A stretch of 64,000 bases of DNA from Rhabditophanes sp. KR3021 (GCA_963281155.1 CAUJLY010000006.1:7006001-7070000), one strand, 5' to 3'; numbered from the stretch's first letter, positions 1-14,900 are shown. Notes: a model not told the origin generated them from the letters alone. Translations and numbers: made by a program.

Positions 1-1054
1 TTCGTTTGGATGATATGAAAACAAAAATTGACACTAACCATCAGATTAAGACCTTTCTGCTACATGGTGATGTGCGAAGGTTCTCAAATTATTAATGTAA
101 ATGGGGTCTTTTGATTAAAAGATTATACAATATCGTTTCTCTTGAGGAAGAAATAAGATAAAACAAACAAAGAACCGATATTAAAGGAAAGGATAAAAAG
201 ACAGTGATTATGGTAGCAGCATCATCATTTACCAAGTCTATGACAAATACTATCAGCTATGTAAAGTTGTTAATGAAAATAGTTAAGTAGGATACAAGTT
301 TATTGTTCATTCAAAGTAAGCTTGTATTATTCACACACCAAAAGCTTGAAACATACAAGACTTCTTACTAATATATTTTAATAGAAATTTCATATATTTG
401 ATTAGGTTTTATGTGGCAGAGGGAATGGACATTACAAAAAGTATACCGGCAACAAAAATGTTATGTACTTGAAACGACAAATGTTGAAATATTTGCCAAC
501 TTCCTTAACTTTAAATGCATTTATTGAAGAAAGGAGATGATATTTGAAAATAATGAGATAGTTTATTAAAGTATTCCAGCTGATTTGATATAAAATGATA
601 ATGAGTAAATGTCTAAACAAACTACTTTCATTTTAATTCAATTTGTTACTAAAATAATTTTGATATTGCAAAAATATATAGTACTAAAGAGTTTGGTTTA
701 ATTATATAGTTAAAAGGTTTGAACTCTTTTTGTGGAATGAAGAAGATTGAAATATTGTCTAAATTGCATGGTGGTTTGTAATAGACGAACAGTAAAAGTA
801 ATTCATTTTACTACCAATCCAATTATAAATATTGTTATATTGTAGTAGTTGTTAAAGTTGAAACACAAATTATGTTTCATTTTCTTCGAATGAAATCGAA
901 ATGTACTTACCATTGTTTTAAATACATTTTGTAAGAAATATAAGGAGCATGTCTGTTTTGGTAAATTAAAAAAGTTTATCAAAAAATACAAAATTTATTT
1001 ACAAGATAAAATCGCATAATATTATTGATAATTAATATGTTTCATGAAAAATAT
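1..1054. other. Non-coding AT-rich stretch with 3' end of the FIP200-like gene
   Basis: I see no supportable gene here; the short open frames are AT-rich and low in complexity. The right part is the 3' UTR of the minus-strand FIP200-like gene. An AATAAA polyadenylation signal on the minus strand lies at 999-994, about 56 nt past the stop codon. Confidence 0.6.
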
Positions 1055-4000
1055 CTATTTTTTCTTTGAATCATCCTTGAGAGTGTCAACGTCCACACGA
1101 TAAAATCTTGCTCCTTGAGGCAAATTGTAGCGATTAACACTTTTTCTTATTTGGCATTGTTCTAAATGCTTTACAGTAACGATCATCGAAGCTCTTCTTT
1201 GAGCCGGATTTTGAACATTAATTCCAAACTTGACTAAACTTTCTTCTTTCACAAAGTAATATGTTTTGGATGTACTACAAATTAACTCATTAAAAATTAT
1301 TAGAATTAAAATAAACTTACCATGAAATCAAATAAGAATTATGATTATCATCCCAAGTCAACAAAACAGAGCATCCTTCGTGAATGTCATTTAATGAAAT
1401 CATTCCTTTTAAATCATTTTCGCGAAGTCTTGTTTGAGTTGTGGCGTCACTTTTGTTGATTTCAAACTTGTGAGATAAAAGTTCATGTTGCGAAATATCG
1501 ACCACTGAAGAAGCCAAAGTTGGTTCTGGAGAATCCATAGCAATACTTGATGAATTATCGTTTGAATCATTGAACAAATCTGCTTGGTTTCCATTACTGA
1601 CCATAAAACTTTCAGTATTTGATGTAATATTTTCCATGATTGAATCGAGTCCATTTTTAGAAACATTGTTATGAAGTAGTGACTTTCTTACCAATATTTC
1701 ATCAAGTTTCGCAGCATTTTGCTCTAACTGAATACTTTTGTTGGTAATTTCTTCAATTTTCATATTACTTTGTTTTTGTTGTTCAATCAAGTCAGCATTC
1801 GAACCTTCCAATTGCTTATTTCTATTATGAATCTTCTCGAGCTCCACATTTAATTGTTCAATAGTCTTTTCATATGATATGGCATTGGTCCGGGATGTCT
1901 CTAACTCATTCCTAATGTTTTCATTCTTAGCTTCACTTTCACTTAGTTTCGTTTTTGATTCTTCTAAAAGAGTCATTAACAATTTATTTGTTGTTGAAAA
2001 TTCATTAATTTCATTTTTTGATATTTCAAGTTCGACAAATAGGGCGTTAATGGCCTTATCAGATTCAGAAATTTTGGTTTTAGCACTATTCAAATCTGCA
2101 ACTAGTTGTGCATCATTATGCATGATACCATCAACTCTCTTATTAGCTTCTTCTAATTCAGCAGTTAAAGTCTCATTTTTAATTTCGGATTCAGCAATCT
2201 TTTCCTTTGTTTCTCTTAATTTTTCTTCTAAATTAATGTTAGCTTTTTCTAAATCAACTAATCTTTCCTCAGACTTCAATGCCTTTTCGTCCATTTCTAA
2301 TCTAATCTTGCTGCATACAGAAAGCTTTAATTCCAATTCACCAATTTTCTCTTTATTAAGATTTTCAGATTCAATTAAATTGCTTTTACATTCCTGAATA
2401 TCATTTTTCAAATCACCAATCTCAGAATCCTTTGCTGTCAACCCATCTTTATGAAAAACCAACATATTCTTCATTTTCTCAGTTATGGCATCCTGCATCT
2501 CCTTGCTGGAAACATACTTCTCTTTAAGTCTCATATTTGCATTATAGTAGTTACTTGAATAAGATTTAATAGCCTGGAAGATAGTATTTTTACTCTTTTC
2601 AATGTACTGCTGTTTCATAGCTTCTTCTTTGGCAATATCTTCTGTCAATTGCCCGAAAGCTTGTCTTATTTCATAAACAATCTCGTACAATAAGTGGGAC
2701 ATTGATACAATTTCTTTTATAAGATCAAAATCTGAAAACATGGTTTGAGTTTCATGGGTTTCATTTAAAACTGGAGAATTGACCATTGTAGCGACCATGC
2801 TATTGGATTGACAATGCCCATTTGTCGAAATTAAACTAGTATCTTTGTATGATTCCATCTTTGAGAGTTCTCCTAAGCTTGGAAATTGATCATCAACTGT
2901 ACCACACAAATGATCAAAGGTGTTGTCAGATCCATCTCTAATATTAATTGGGACGCTTTTTGATTGGAAACTATCCGAATCTTCACTCGTAGAACGTCCA
3001 TCTTCTATGCCAATACCAGGCGTTTGTATTTGATTGTGATAATAAAAACTGCTTTTCGATGTTGATTCAAAATTATCTTCTCCACTAAACCATTGGGTGA
3101 AACTATATCTTTTTTGAAAATCTGGGTTCATTCGCTCTTCCATAACTTGACTAGGTGTTTTTATGATACTACTGCTCAAATAGAAATTACTTGCTGAATT
3201 ATCTGTAACAGCTAATTGGGAATGTGCATTTGGTGGGACAAACTTTAAGAGTGATTCGAAATCTGGAAAGATACTTTTGAGTTCTGACAAATGCTTAATA
3301 TCGAGGCTGGGTATATTTTGGTCAATATGGAAATATTCTGGGCAAAAATTTGGTACATTATCATCTAATCCAGAAAATAGCTGCTTCAAAAAATGTCTGT
3401 CAAATTTAGCAAAGAAAACTTGTCTCATATCATTTTCTTCCTTGATGAATGTAGATAAATTCGAGATAAATTTTGTTAGCCAACCAGTAAATTCACGTGA
3501 AAATAATGATCTTCTAACACACTCAGAGGCAGCAGATGCATACATCAAAGGTGCGTCTTTTAATTGTCTGATTAGATCTCCGTGCTTTAATACGGCTTCC
3601 ATAGAAGATTCGAATGCCATCATTTCTGAACTAGCATTTGAAACTTGTTCACTAACTTTTTCGACTGATTCTAATCGTTTATTGATAGCTTGCAACAATT
3701 CACTCTTCGAATCAACGATAGTTTTCGAAGCTTTGACAATGTCTTTCAAAATATTTCCGACCGCATCAATGTAAGGCAAATATTGCTTTCTTTGTTCCTT
3801 TATTGCGAATTCATTACTCAGATTCATGTTGTCGATAATTTTTACTTTCTCTTCCATGACTTTTTTAAAAGTACCGATTTTGAGAGCACACTCATTGAGT
3901 GTTTTCATACGACTATCAAGTCCATTAATAACATTAATGTCCTTTCTGTCCATAGTGTCTTTAGCTACTCGTAGTAATCCTGACGCTGTTTCCATCCCGT

Positions 4001-4810
4001 CAACCTTTGCATTTTCAAAAAAGGAGATAGCACGTTCTTTCAAAGCAGTTAAAGAAGAACTACTATCTTTAGCATCAATCCAATCGTATAATGATACCAC
4101 TTCATTTGACGTTTGATCGGATGGAAGCCTAGACGTTTTCAAAACCGAAATGGGAATTATAATCTGACTGCACAATTTTAATCGATCATCAAGCTCCAAA
4201 ACCATTTTTACTCCTTTTTGGGCAGCTTCTTGGAATTTTTCGACCTTGGACACATTTTTATCACATTTATTTAACAAAACTTCAAGAGATCTTTGAACAG
4301 CTACGAGTAAAGCTTTATATCCACTGTGCAAAAGAATGTGGTGTTGATAAAACTGATCAACTGTCTCATTGACATAAGTACAAAACATAGAAATGTCTTT
4401 TACACCTTGAACGACTGTTTCTGGATGGGTATGAAGTTTTGTTCCGAAAGTAGCAAAAATTTGAATCAAGCAATTAAATTTATCCATAATCAATCTGTTG
4501 TAGATTTCACTTTTACTTTCCAAGACTGTTGAACTATATTTTTTGTTAAATAAAAATATCGGTGTGTCGAGAGTATTGAGCTCAGATGTGTAACTGCTTA
4601 ACATTCGTCCTGGATCCAGATTTTCTCCCGTTGGTAGCAGTAATAGCTAAACAATTTTATAAATTACTTGAATGATTGGAAGTTTACCTGGTTATGAATA
4701 TCAAGACCTTTGACATTAGTAATGTGCGAATGTAACTCCAAGACGGAAGCATTTGAAGGCACCTTAATAACCAGTGGTTCTCCATAATTGACATAAAATA
4801 TTTGAACCAT
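1055..4810 (-). CDS. epg-7: FIP200/ATG11-family autophagy scaffold (EPG-7/RB1CC1-like)
   Basis: This is a large scaffold expected to work with the ULK1/UNC-51 kinase complex and cargo receptors at the forming autophagosome. Exons are 4810-4688, 4646-1321 and 1274-1055, giving 1222 aa in frame. Residues 1 to about 60 form a ubiquitin-like N-terminus beginning MVQIFYVNYGEP. The middle is helical with FIP200-like sequence, including a stretch of the type SLFSREFTGWLTKF followed by FLKQLFSGLD. About residues 640-1080 form a long coiled coil. The last 90 residues match the C-terminal Claw, with HEGCSVLLTWDD continuing across the last intron to QGARFYRVDVDTL. The first intron falls in the ubiquitin-like domain. 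Human FIP200 is longer (about 1590 aa). The family call rests on the end domains and the central motif and is quite sure; the symbol is by orthology with C. elegans. Confidence 0.86.
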
Positions 4811-7800
4811 TTTTTGCGATATCTCTATACTTAAAATCTATTTTCCTTAATGTAAATCAAATATTTTGCATAATCATATGTATATATTTAATAATATATA
4901 TAAATCTATGATCAAAATATGTATCACTGCTTTAAATCAATCCGTTTTTACCAATAAAACCTGACTCAATTTGAAAGCAAATTTTTTTCAAAATAATGTC
5001 TATAAATACAGGGATGAGATGATTAATAAGCAAAATCAAGTGATGAATTTAAATAAGCAATTAGACAACATTTTCGCTGCGTCTCTTTTTGAAACATATT
5101 ATTAAAGAAAAGATTCTATAGTAACAAATATGTGTGGAGCCTTGGCATATAAACTGATCTAAAGTTAATGAATGATCGTTTTACATGACACCATAGATGT
5201 TATTTGTTTGATGTATAAAGTTTTATATGACTAAGACATACTGTTCAAAACAAATTCGTTGTGAGATACTTAAGAGTAGTCATGTGGGTTTTGAATCTAC
5301 ATTAGATTAGAATATATTTAGTTATATTACTTAAACGACTTTAGTATAAAATACCGAACTACGCCAATATACATGTCGTAATTACAATCTGCTAATTAAT
5401 AAGTCTCATACGTGTGTGTGATCATTTTTGTTACAAATAAACGAACGTTCAAAGTGCACGGCTATATTATCAAGTATCTAGATTAAAACATCTAAAAGGG
5501 TAAATAAACGTTCCAAAAGTGTGCTATTAATTGAAACAAAGAGAGTATTCGTTATAAAGAATTGGCTGCATTTAGATCCTTGATTTGATTCAAACAGAAG
5601 ATTTACTAATTATACAGTTACATAAATCAAGTATTGAACACACATTTTTTATACTATTGAGATAGTAATATCATAAAAATATATTAAAGATATGAAATTA
5701 AAAGAATGGTTGTTAGCCAGAGAATTAATATGAAATTCAATCAAGATCGTCATATTTGCTTGATTCATATTAATTCTGAAGTCTTCAACAACTTTCTGCT
5801 AAAATTTAATCACCTATTAAGTAAAAAGATCACCAATCACTTAATTTTTCAAACATATAAGTCACCAGAAAGTTAAATATCATTTTTTATTTGTACTGGT
5901 AATACACTAATTTCGAAAAGGATTTTACATAAAGAACTTCTTGTTACTTACTAAGAATCTTGTAAATATGAACGCTCTAAAACATGATTACATATTATTC
6001 AAATTATTTTTAACTTCTGTTGAAATACATGTGATTTGCCAGATAAGGTAATGTATAAGCAAAAAGTTTTATGATTCGATTCATCTGAAGAAATGTATAA
6101 TCTAAACGTGTATTATAGCGCAATTTTTATCATCAACTAAAACAATCGTTGGATATGTTTATTTGAGGAATTAGATCAAAATCCAAAGCAAAAGATTCTA
6201 CAGTTTTATTTTAAATATTCTTCTTTAATATCAGAAATTCAGTGTGAACTATTTTCATCCAATTGAATTGTTTTGATGATAAAATATATTATCCATTTTT
6301 TATTCACAAAATGTATGACTTGGTTGCATCAACATGAATATTAATCTTGCCGATTTGTTTCAAAGAACAAATATAGTATTAATATGGCTATATAAATGAT
6401 GTAATTTTAGTAATAATCTATTTTTAAGATAAATCCTATAATTATTTAGTTTACAACTAACTTAATTATAATTTAACATAAATCTAAGTTATGGACAAAA
6501 TTGCAAAAAAGAATAAACAATCAATCTTTAATAAACTTCATGTTTGTCATTTTTTGAAAAATAATGACTATCAAAGGGCTTTCAGTTTATAATCAAATTT
6601 TGCCAAATAATCTTTAAAAATTTCTTTTTGATTTAAAATCTATTTATAATTCAATGATCAAATTTGAATATTCATTTTTATTATTGAAACATTTATGCAG
6701 GCAATGTATTCGATGGTAGAGTTTGCTTGAATAATAATTATATTTTGATTTAATATTATTTTTCATCAGTGAAATAAATTATAAGTTAATGTAATTAAGA
6801 CGAAGTTTTTATTCTTGTGACATCCAAAAAGTTCAAGTTCTTGAAATAGACTTTTTATAAATAAAATAAACTCTAATCCTGCATGACTTTAATTAACAGT
6901 TCATCTTTAGTACACAACAAAAAAGTTTGTTTGGTTTATTTAAAAGTAAATAATTTCAAGTGTATTTAATTTCAAAATATATAAAAAAATTAAAATTTTC
7001 AAACTAACAACAATCATTAGTAATGTTTATGTAATGGAATATATGTAGAAGAAAAATATCATAAAAGAAACAAAAATTCATATAAATTTAACGGGCATTC
7101 TTTTTTTTAATATTGTACCAAATGTGATTTATGAAATTTAAAGATTCATTTAATTCTGATATTGAAACTTGTAAATCAAATTAATTCAAGTACTAATCGA
7201 GATATCAAAAATGTTGATGCGTGGTTGAAAGTGACGACATTTTTTAACTTCGACCAATTTAGTATTTAAATAAATGTTTAGGAGGGATGAAGAACTATAT
7301 CATCAAATAATAATTAAATTGTAGGTATTCTTGCTACATATCTCTTAAAATAAATACCAATTTATAGTCTAATCACGTTTAATAGTTTATCTACTTTATT
7401 AGTTCAACTATATCTTCCACTACATTTTAAATATTTTACACGATATGAAAATGTTGTTCTTGAATTTGAATTCACAAAAATTGTAATTCATTTTTACATG
7501 TAATGTTATTCTTGAATTTTTAGCACTAGTTGTTTTCTCTAATCAACTTTGTTTCTACCATTAAGAATATACTCTTATTATCATAAATTCTTCATTGGTC
7601 ATCCTCGGAATAACAAACAGTCCTAATTAAATTAAAATTGACAAAATGAATTATCCATCTTTTCAAGAATCTTGAATAGAATATGTTGTAATATTAAGCA
7701 TATTTCTAAATAATAGATAGGTTCATTATTCTCAAAATATCATTCACAATACTGTTTTTTATTAATTAACAAGGATAAATGTTATTTTTTCATCGTATTA

Positions 7801-8456
7801 TTTATCCGAAAATATTCCTATAATTAACAAGGAACTCCCGTTTGATATAAGCTATAAGAAAGGTTTCAAACTTTTAGTACGTATTACGGCAAAAACTCAT
7901 CAAAAGAATTTAAAATTTCAATTATTTAGTATTTTATACTATACTTCCTCATATGTGTAATATGGTTAAAGCGCAATAAAGCAGTTTCAAAAACCTTTGG
8001 CATCATCATTAATTCATTTCCTTTTTATGTTATAATTTAAATTGCGTAAGGAATACCTGCAAATATAACTGTAACTTCGTATAGAATATGATTCACATCC
8101 CTTTATTAAGTCTGTTGATGCCGTAAAAGTATAGTAAAAAGTGTAACATTTTAACAATTACTAAGTAAATACCTCAAATCTCAATTTATCTTTTTATTAT
8201 TATCCGATTCTAGATATTATTTAATATCGAATTAAATTTAACAAATATTATCATTATTTCAAAACAGACAATATTTTAGACCTATTTTTTCCTGACTCAT
8301 TTGATTACTTAATAAAAAATTTGCGCCAACAAAACATAACTAATTAACTTTTTTAAGAATTTTAATTGTTACTGTTTTGAGTAAAAACAGTATCTTTTGA
8401 TTTGTATTTAAACTTAAACAACTCAAAAGTTTCTAATCTACCAGCCTGTTCACCAA
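4811..8456. other. Intergenic AT-rich DNA, no gene seen
   Basis: This 3.6 kb stretch separates the divergently oriented FIP200-like and small secreted protein genes. It is rich in A/T runs, contains no open frame longer than about 60 codons, and shows no RNA gene that I can recognise. It probably holds the promoters of both flanking genes. Confidence 0.6.
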
Positions 8457-8933
8457 ATGAAGAACAATCAAATTTTATCATTTTTATTAATTAGTATTGT
8501 TTGCTTTTCATTTTTCAACATAAGTTCCGGTTATTCGGTATTGCCAAAGAGATATCTTATGACTACAAAAGAATCAAATGACGGAAGCGAAAGATTTTGT
8601 AAGTGTTTTAGCAAAATTATATATATCCATGTTATTGTCCTTTTATATCTATTATTACCCTTATATTTTTCAGTTGTTTTTGCTCGCCCAACACTAACAT
8701 TACCTTTCCGTATTCATTCTCCCATACGAAAGCCTCCAATCTACGAGAGCATCTCTTCCGAAGAATCCATTGACAAAAATGTTTTAACCAAACATAATGC
8801 TCCAGACAACCAAAATTTTGAAGACCAAAAAGCAAAGAGGCAAATGACCTACTCACACTTGTTAAAGCAACCCATTATGGGAATGTCACAATGGTGGACT
8901 TACAAGGCTAGTGATGATGATAGTGAAGAATAA
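8457..8933 (+). CDS. Small secreted protein, candidate propeptide
   Basis: I do not recognise this gene. A 477-bp open frame carries an in-frame 75-bp intron at 8599-8673 (GTAAGTGTT ... TTTTTCAG). The intron would otherwise encode an unlikely hydrophobic insert, so I infer exons 8457-8598 and 8674-8933 and a 133-aa product. Residues 1 to about 25 form a clear signal peptide (MKNNQILSFLLISIVCFSFF). The rest is hydrophilic, with two dibasic KR sites (PKR before YLM, AKR before QMTYSHLL) and an acidic tail ending SDDDSEE. That is compatible with a processed peptide precursor, but there are no repeated peptides and no Gly-Lys-Arg amidation sites. It stands alone between 3.6 and 7.1 kb of empty DNA. 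The gene is likely real; the function is unknown. Confidence 0.55.
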   Translation: MKNNQILSFLLISIVCFSFFNISSGYSVLPKRYLMTTKESNDGSERFCKCFSKIIYIHVIVLLYLLLPLYFSVVFARPTLTLPFRIHSPIRKPPIYESISSEESIDKNVLTKHNAPDNQNFEDQKAKRQMTYSHLLKQPIMGMSQWWTYKASDDDSEE

Positions 8934-11900
8934 TTAAGAAACATTAATACGAATAAAAGCAAAAAATGTGTTTTAACTTTTGTAATTTTGATTACCATCC
9001 ATATAATTCAGCCATTTTTTCCAAGAAAGGACCTATTTTTACAAAATAATTAAAGGCATATGCTATTATTTTAAATCTTAATGTGTTAAACCATATCGTT
9101 ACTTAAAATTTGTAATCAAAAGATGCTTTCAAATGATACAATCTCTATTTTCGACAAAAAAGGATTTTTGCTATTAATTTTTAACCTATTGTTTGTTCTG
9201 AGCATATTATAGGAAAAGTTGTCCCGATCACCTTCATCATAATTTAACCGTTGAACTAAAAACTCTTAATTTCAAAATAAACCTAAATTTCCCAATTAAA
9301 CCTTATATTCTAATCTGATTCAATATAACTTCTCTGATCATAAAAATTGGTTAATTAAACATTCGTGATTTTAGACATTATTGTTTAAAAACCCATCAAA
9401 TATCAAAAAACTTTTAAATATCAAAAGAACATTTAAATATTAAAAACATTCAATAAGCATCCCTTATATTTAGTACTGACAATTAATAATTTATTGTTTA
9501 ATACATTTCGGAATTGTGTATTTTTATTGTTTCTGGATAATTGGAAGATGAGTACAATGTTTTTATCTATATCACGACTCATCAAACTTAAACGGATTTC
9601 AAGAAAAGTTGATTCCATAGATAATTATTTTGAATAATTTATATTTACAAATAACAAAGTTGCTTTATTAACCATGTAAATAATTTCTTTACAAGCATTT
9701 TTTTGTTTTTATGCCAGAAGAGTATTCTGGTGTCAAAGGAATTCTTACTTTATTTTAAAATATGATTACAGTATTTGAACCTTTAAATGTTCATTAAAAC
9801 TATTATGAATTGGATTCAAATAATGGCAAACAATGATATTTATCGCTTAGAGAAAATTAAAAAGTCTATTAATTTAAAAAATTATTTTGCTCTACATAAA
9901 ACTATCAACAATCATTAACTAAAAAATTTAACCCATAATAACAAAAATATTGGCGTAATTTAATGCAAACTTTTTAATAATCATGTCATTCGTTTTTGTT
10001 TAATGTTCTTGAATTAATAATTTTATTTGTAAATAATCGTAAAAAATTCGTCATTTTCAAACCCCAAACAAAAATATTCACCATATGTATTTATATTTTT
10101 ATGGACATGTATTTTGTTTTGTTTGAAATTATGCAAACACAAATTGAGTGGAACATTATTTTTTTATTTTTAATATGATCTGTAGTATATTTTTGTTATA
10201 GTTGCGTTATCTATTTGATTATTCTTACTTTGAGTGGTACAGTCTAACACTTCGAAATATATTATACACACAAAAGTTTTTTGGGAATGACGCAGTCAAA
10301 TAAAATAATAATATATCAGTCACGTTTTTGACCAGTGGCTGGCTGTACCGGGTTCCTTTCAAAAATACACACAACTGGACACCACAGCAAACACACACAA
10401 AACGAAGCTTACTGACCACTAAAAAATAAGTTTAGTGGGTGTTTGCTTAAAAATAACATATTTTTAACAAGGATATAATAAGATCACAATTATTGTTACT
10501 GATTTTATTTCGTTCATTCAATATAAAATAATTCCCACAAATAAAAATAGCTTCTCGTATGTTTAGTATCTTTTTTGATATGAATTAATAAAACATATAC
10601 AGACAGATTAACGAACACAACATTTGAACATCTACACAATTATCTTCTACATCCATCTTGAATAGGAACTGGGCATGTTAATATATTTTTTCTCAAAAAA
10701 ACAAGAGCTTTTCTTTAATTATTAACTAAGAATGATAAATTATTTCATTACAGGAATTGCACTTTTACACAAACTTTTTTAATTATTTATAATAAATCAA
10801 AAAATAAAAGTCACCCAAGACGACGCCAAAACGATTAGTTAAATCTTCTTTCTGGAAATGTATTAAAAAAACTAATAACACATCATTAACCGAAATAGTA
10901 CATGCATATTTATAACTTCTGCTAAATCATTTTTACAAACCTTATTGAAAGTTGTTCCTGTTGAACTTGAGTTTTTTCGAATATTACCAAAGAAAACGAT
11001 AAAACGAAAAATAACAAAAACAGTTAAAGACACTAAATTTATTGTTACAAAACTAGTAATATAAAAGGAACCTTCCACCATCTGGCACGATAAATGTAGA
11101 CATTCTTAAACTATACATATTATTTTAACTTGTATAATGAATATATGTTTCCGAAAATTATTTTTAAACTTTTATCAAATTTAATATACCACCAAACAGA
11201 GTACAAGTCAACAACTTGCCAGAACCTAAACGTGTAAGAACACACACATTTGTTTGAATATAATTTTTGTTGCAATTGAATTATTTCTAGTGAGTTACTT
11301 TTGTTAATGAAAAAATGAAATATGGGTATGTCATGAATCTGAAACAATTGTCAATTCTACCATTCTTTAATTATCAGATTGTAATTGTAATGAGCTTTTA
11401 TCTGGGAATTGGTACGTACAACAATTATCAGTGTGATGTGTATATGAAAGTGCATTATGTGGAAAATGTAACATATATTCATATACATAATTTACTCCCA
11501 TTCCTGATTATTTTCTATTTTTTTATAAATGATATGATTATATAATAAATTTTGAGATATCATTTAAATGTGGTGACAATCAGTACCATTCTATTTTATA
11601 TAAGCAGAAAACATCAAACAGCATCTGATCAAAAATAACCTTATAATAGTGACCATTATGATAGTATATATCTCTTTTTTCAGATACACACAACAAATAC
11701 TAAATCGTATTATCATCATCATATATTTTTTATAAATTTAAGTCTTATTATCATCAATATAGTATATTGTTAATTGAAAGCAACAAGAACAAAAATAATA
11801 CTTCAATTTCTTACCCACGAGAACGGGTCATTTATGATTCAACAATAAAAACATATTACAAAAGACACGGGATGTCACCAAAATACTGATAGCAAAAGTT

Positions 11901-14900
11901 GAATGTTTTTGATAAGATGTCTGCAATAGATGACCGTGACCAAAAAAGGATATATTTATTTTAGATTGACAGTTTAAGCTCTTTTTTAGTAATTAAATAA
12001 ATGGCTTATATATAAAAAAGTGAGAAATCATTTGTTAACAAATTGGTTAATTTGTTTGTTGTTGTTTTTATTATGATCTTTCCATTATAGTTTTTAAAGC
12101 TCTATTTCCAACTGTTAGTAATTTACCTTGTTAGAGATGATGGGTTAAGACCATATAAAATGGACTGTCCCGGTTTGAACCTAAGAAACACATATTTCAT
12201 TTTTTATCAGCTTATCCACTTTGTTATCACCCTAGTCGCCCCTAATGATAGAAGAAACGATCTGAGACTAGAAAAATAACTGCTATTGGTGGCCGGCACA
12301 AACTATCACCAACAGGGTACCAAACGCCACCATTAACTGCCGCCTGAGGATAGCACTTTCTATTGCGTAGCTCCCAGAATAGAGAATCCACCAAAAAAGA
12401 CTTGTTTCTACTTTTACTTTCATGCAATTTGTATTAAAACATCATGTGTAAAATGTTAACATTTTCTACCTTGCCAATTTAGTTATTAAAAGATTGACAT
12501 TTAAACATCCTGTCATGTAGGTATCGAAATTATAAAAAATGAACTCTATTATGCAAGAACCTTAACTGGATATACATAAAAAACATTAATAATTAATTTC
12601 TAAGAAGTTAAATGTTAACAAAGTTTGTGTATTATTTTAAATATTTAGTATCATTTCTAACTAAAGATCAACAACTTAGAAAGACTTTTGGGGAAAAGAA
12701 ACTGTTTGTTTGTATATTTAAATTAAGTACAAAACTCTCCATTCTAATTTGGATGAGGGTGTTTAACATTTTGGCTTATGTCATTATTATACTCATAATG
12801 TTTCTTTAATTTTATCTCTATATATTCCGTATTTTGATGGTTTTATTCTTTCTTTGTACCAGCCACCACAAGCTTTTTTGTCCGTTTCATAAAAAAGTAA
12901 ACAAAAAAACAAAGTTGCTGTAGGTATAAATTTTTAATAGCCCGGCAGGAGTAGAGACTTCTTTTGAAAATGTATCAGTATACCTCTCTTTTATTTCATT
13001 TAATTTTTTTAGACAACTTATACTCATAAACAGTTACATATCTATTCAAAAAATGATTGAACTTACTAATTATTAAGAGTCAGTTATAAACACATGTTTA
13101 GCAGCATGTAACTGCTATCAGAAGTCATTATTCTTCAATTAAATCCAAATATATTTTAGTAATTTGAACTTAATATTATGGTTTAATTCAATAATAGCAA
13201 ACTAAGGCTACATAATATCATTTGGTTAGTATTTTTTAAACAAATGGATCTTCCGTTGATTTTAATCAGTTTAATGTGTGCACGTTAACTTTTTGTGTTA
13301 TAAAATCATTGGAACAGTTGTTTATTTTAAAAGTGAAAAATTGATGGCAATTGCCTTGGAGCTTTTTATGCAATATGTGAAGTTCCTTCTATTTTTACTG
13401 AGATGTTTATTAGCTAAATTGAACCCAATATTATGCTTCCAAAACATTACTGCCTATTAATACCAATTTATTGTATTAGATTACTCAAAGTTTCATTATA
13501 AAGATAAGTGATCTTCTTAGTTTATCGTTTTAAAAGGATAATTATGCAAAGCTCCGTGGAATTTACGCAACTTTTTATAAGAACATTTTGTATATCCGAG
13601 ATATTGTATATATGTAAATATTTTAAAATATGACAATACCTATAAAAAATCGCAAAGAGACATTTTGTTGATATTAGTTCTGAGATAGTATGAAACCAGG
13701 AAGTTATCGGAAGTTTCTTACTTTTTATGACATATACTTTTTGCTATCATTATTTGTAGACACTTTTTAACAAATATATGTACTTCTAAACTATTAATTT
13801 GATAAATTTATATGCTATTGTATTCCTATTGTCTGACTTTTCATCGCCTCCATTCGTATATATAGATGTATATATCGCAGATTTCAGTACCAGGTTGTGT
13901 TTGTTTGCATTTTGTTTACTCACATACTCTGAAGCTTTATTTTACAAAAAATATGAATCAAATCGTTTCACGCCTTTCACTTGTTCCTCCTAATAAGATT
14001 GTGGTGATCACTTTTTTAAAACAATAATTGTGGATTTAACAAATTATATATTAATTCTAATTCAGCAATTCATATATTAATATATGTAAATATTAATTGT
14101 CTCCAAATAATATTTTGTCTTAATGTAAATATCATCTACCAAGAACTTCACTTCATTCATACAATTTCCCATACTATCCGATTCATTTTTGTTGGGCATC
14201 AAGGATTTATTTATAAATTTAGTGATAAGCTATCACTAAAAATATTTAAATTGTTATGTCACTAAAGCTGCTGCTGACCACTCAGTAACGGACCGTGTCG
14301 GGCAGTTCCTGGTCCTTTTTGTATTATCTAATTTTTATATTATTTGCATTGACCTTTCGAATGTTTCATTTTTTCAACACTTTTTAGGAAACGACCAACA
14401 AAGATAGTAATAATACAATTTTTATTTATACTATTATTATATATACTTGTTTGATTAAAAAATCAAAACTGGATTATACTGTTGAACTATTTTTTAATCG
14501 TATGCCATATCTCTACAAAATATTGTTTGTAGTCTTGTTTTCGGCCATTTTCAATTGCCGTTCACCTTCTTCCCATAAATCTGTTTTGTATGTATTCGAT
14601 TTATACAAAACAACAAAAGCATTGTATTTTATTTTATTGTATTATTGCCCGGTTCAGACACATTCCGAAAAACCCTTCCATTTATAAACACAAGAATATA
14701 TCTATACATATTCCCATCTAAATAAAATGATTTTTGCCGGTTTAGCATGCAAAGTTCAGCTTTTTGAATTTTCGAAGTTCTTATTAACCATCTAATTATT
14801 CTTTTTGTTCAACTAAATATCCATTTTGTTCATCTAAACATTTGTATTGTCCATTTAAAGATTCCTATTGCGTATTCAAATATTAACATCATCCATCTTT

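Noticed and set aside
694..725. GGTTTAATTATATAG... resembling the nematode SL1 leader
   Set aside because: Only the first ten bases match SL1; the rest, the donor and the Sm site of an SL RNA gene are not visible.
1879..2397. 172-codon plus-strand frame
   Set aside because: It is the antisense shadow of the coiled-coil part of the FIP200-like gene and has no domain of its own.
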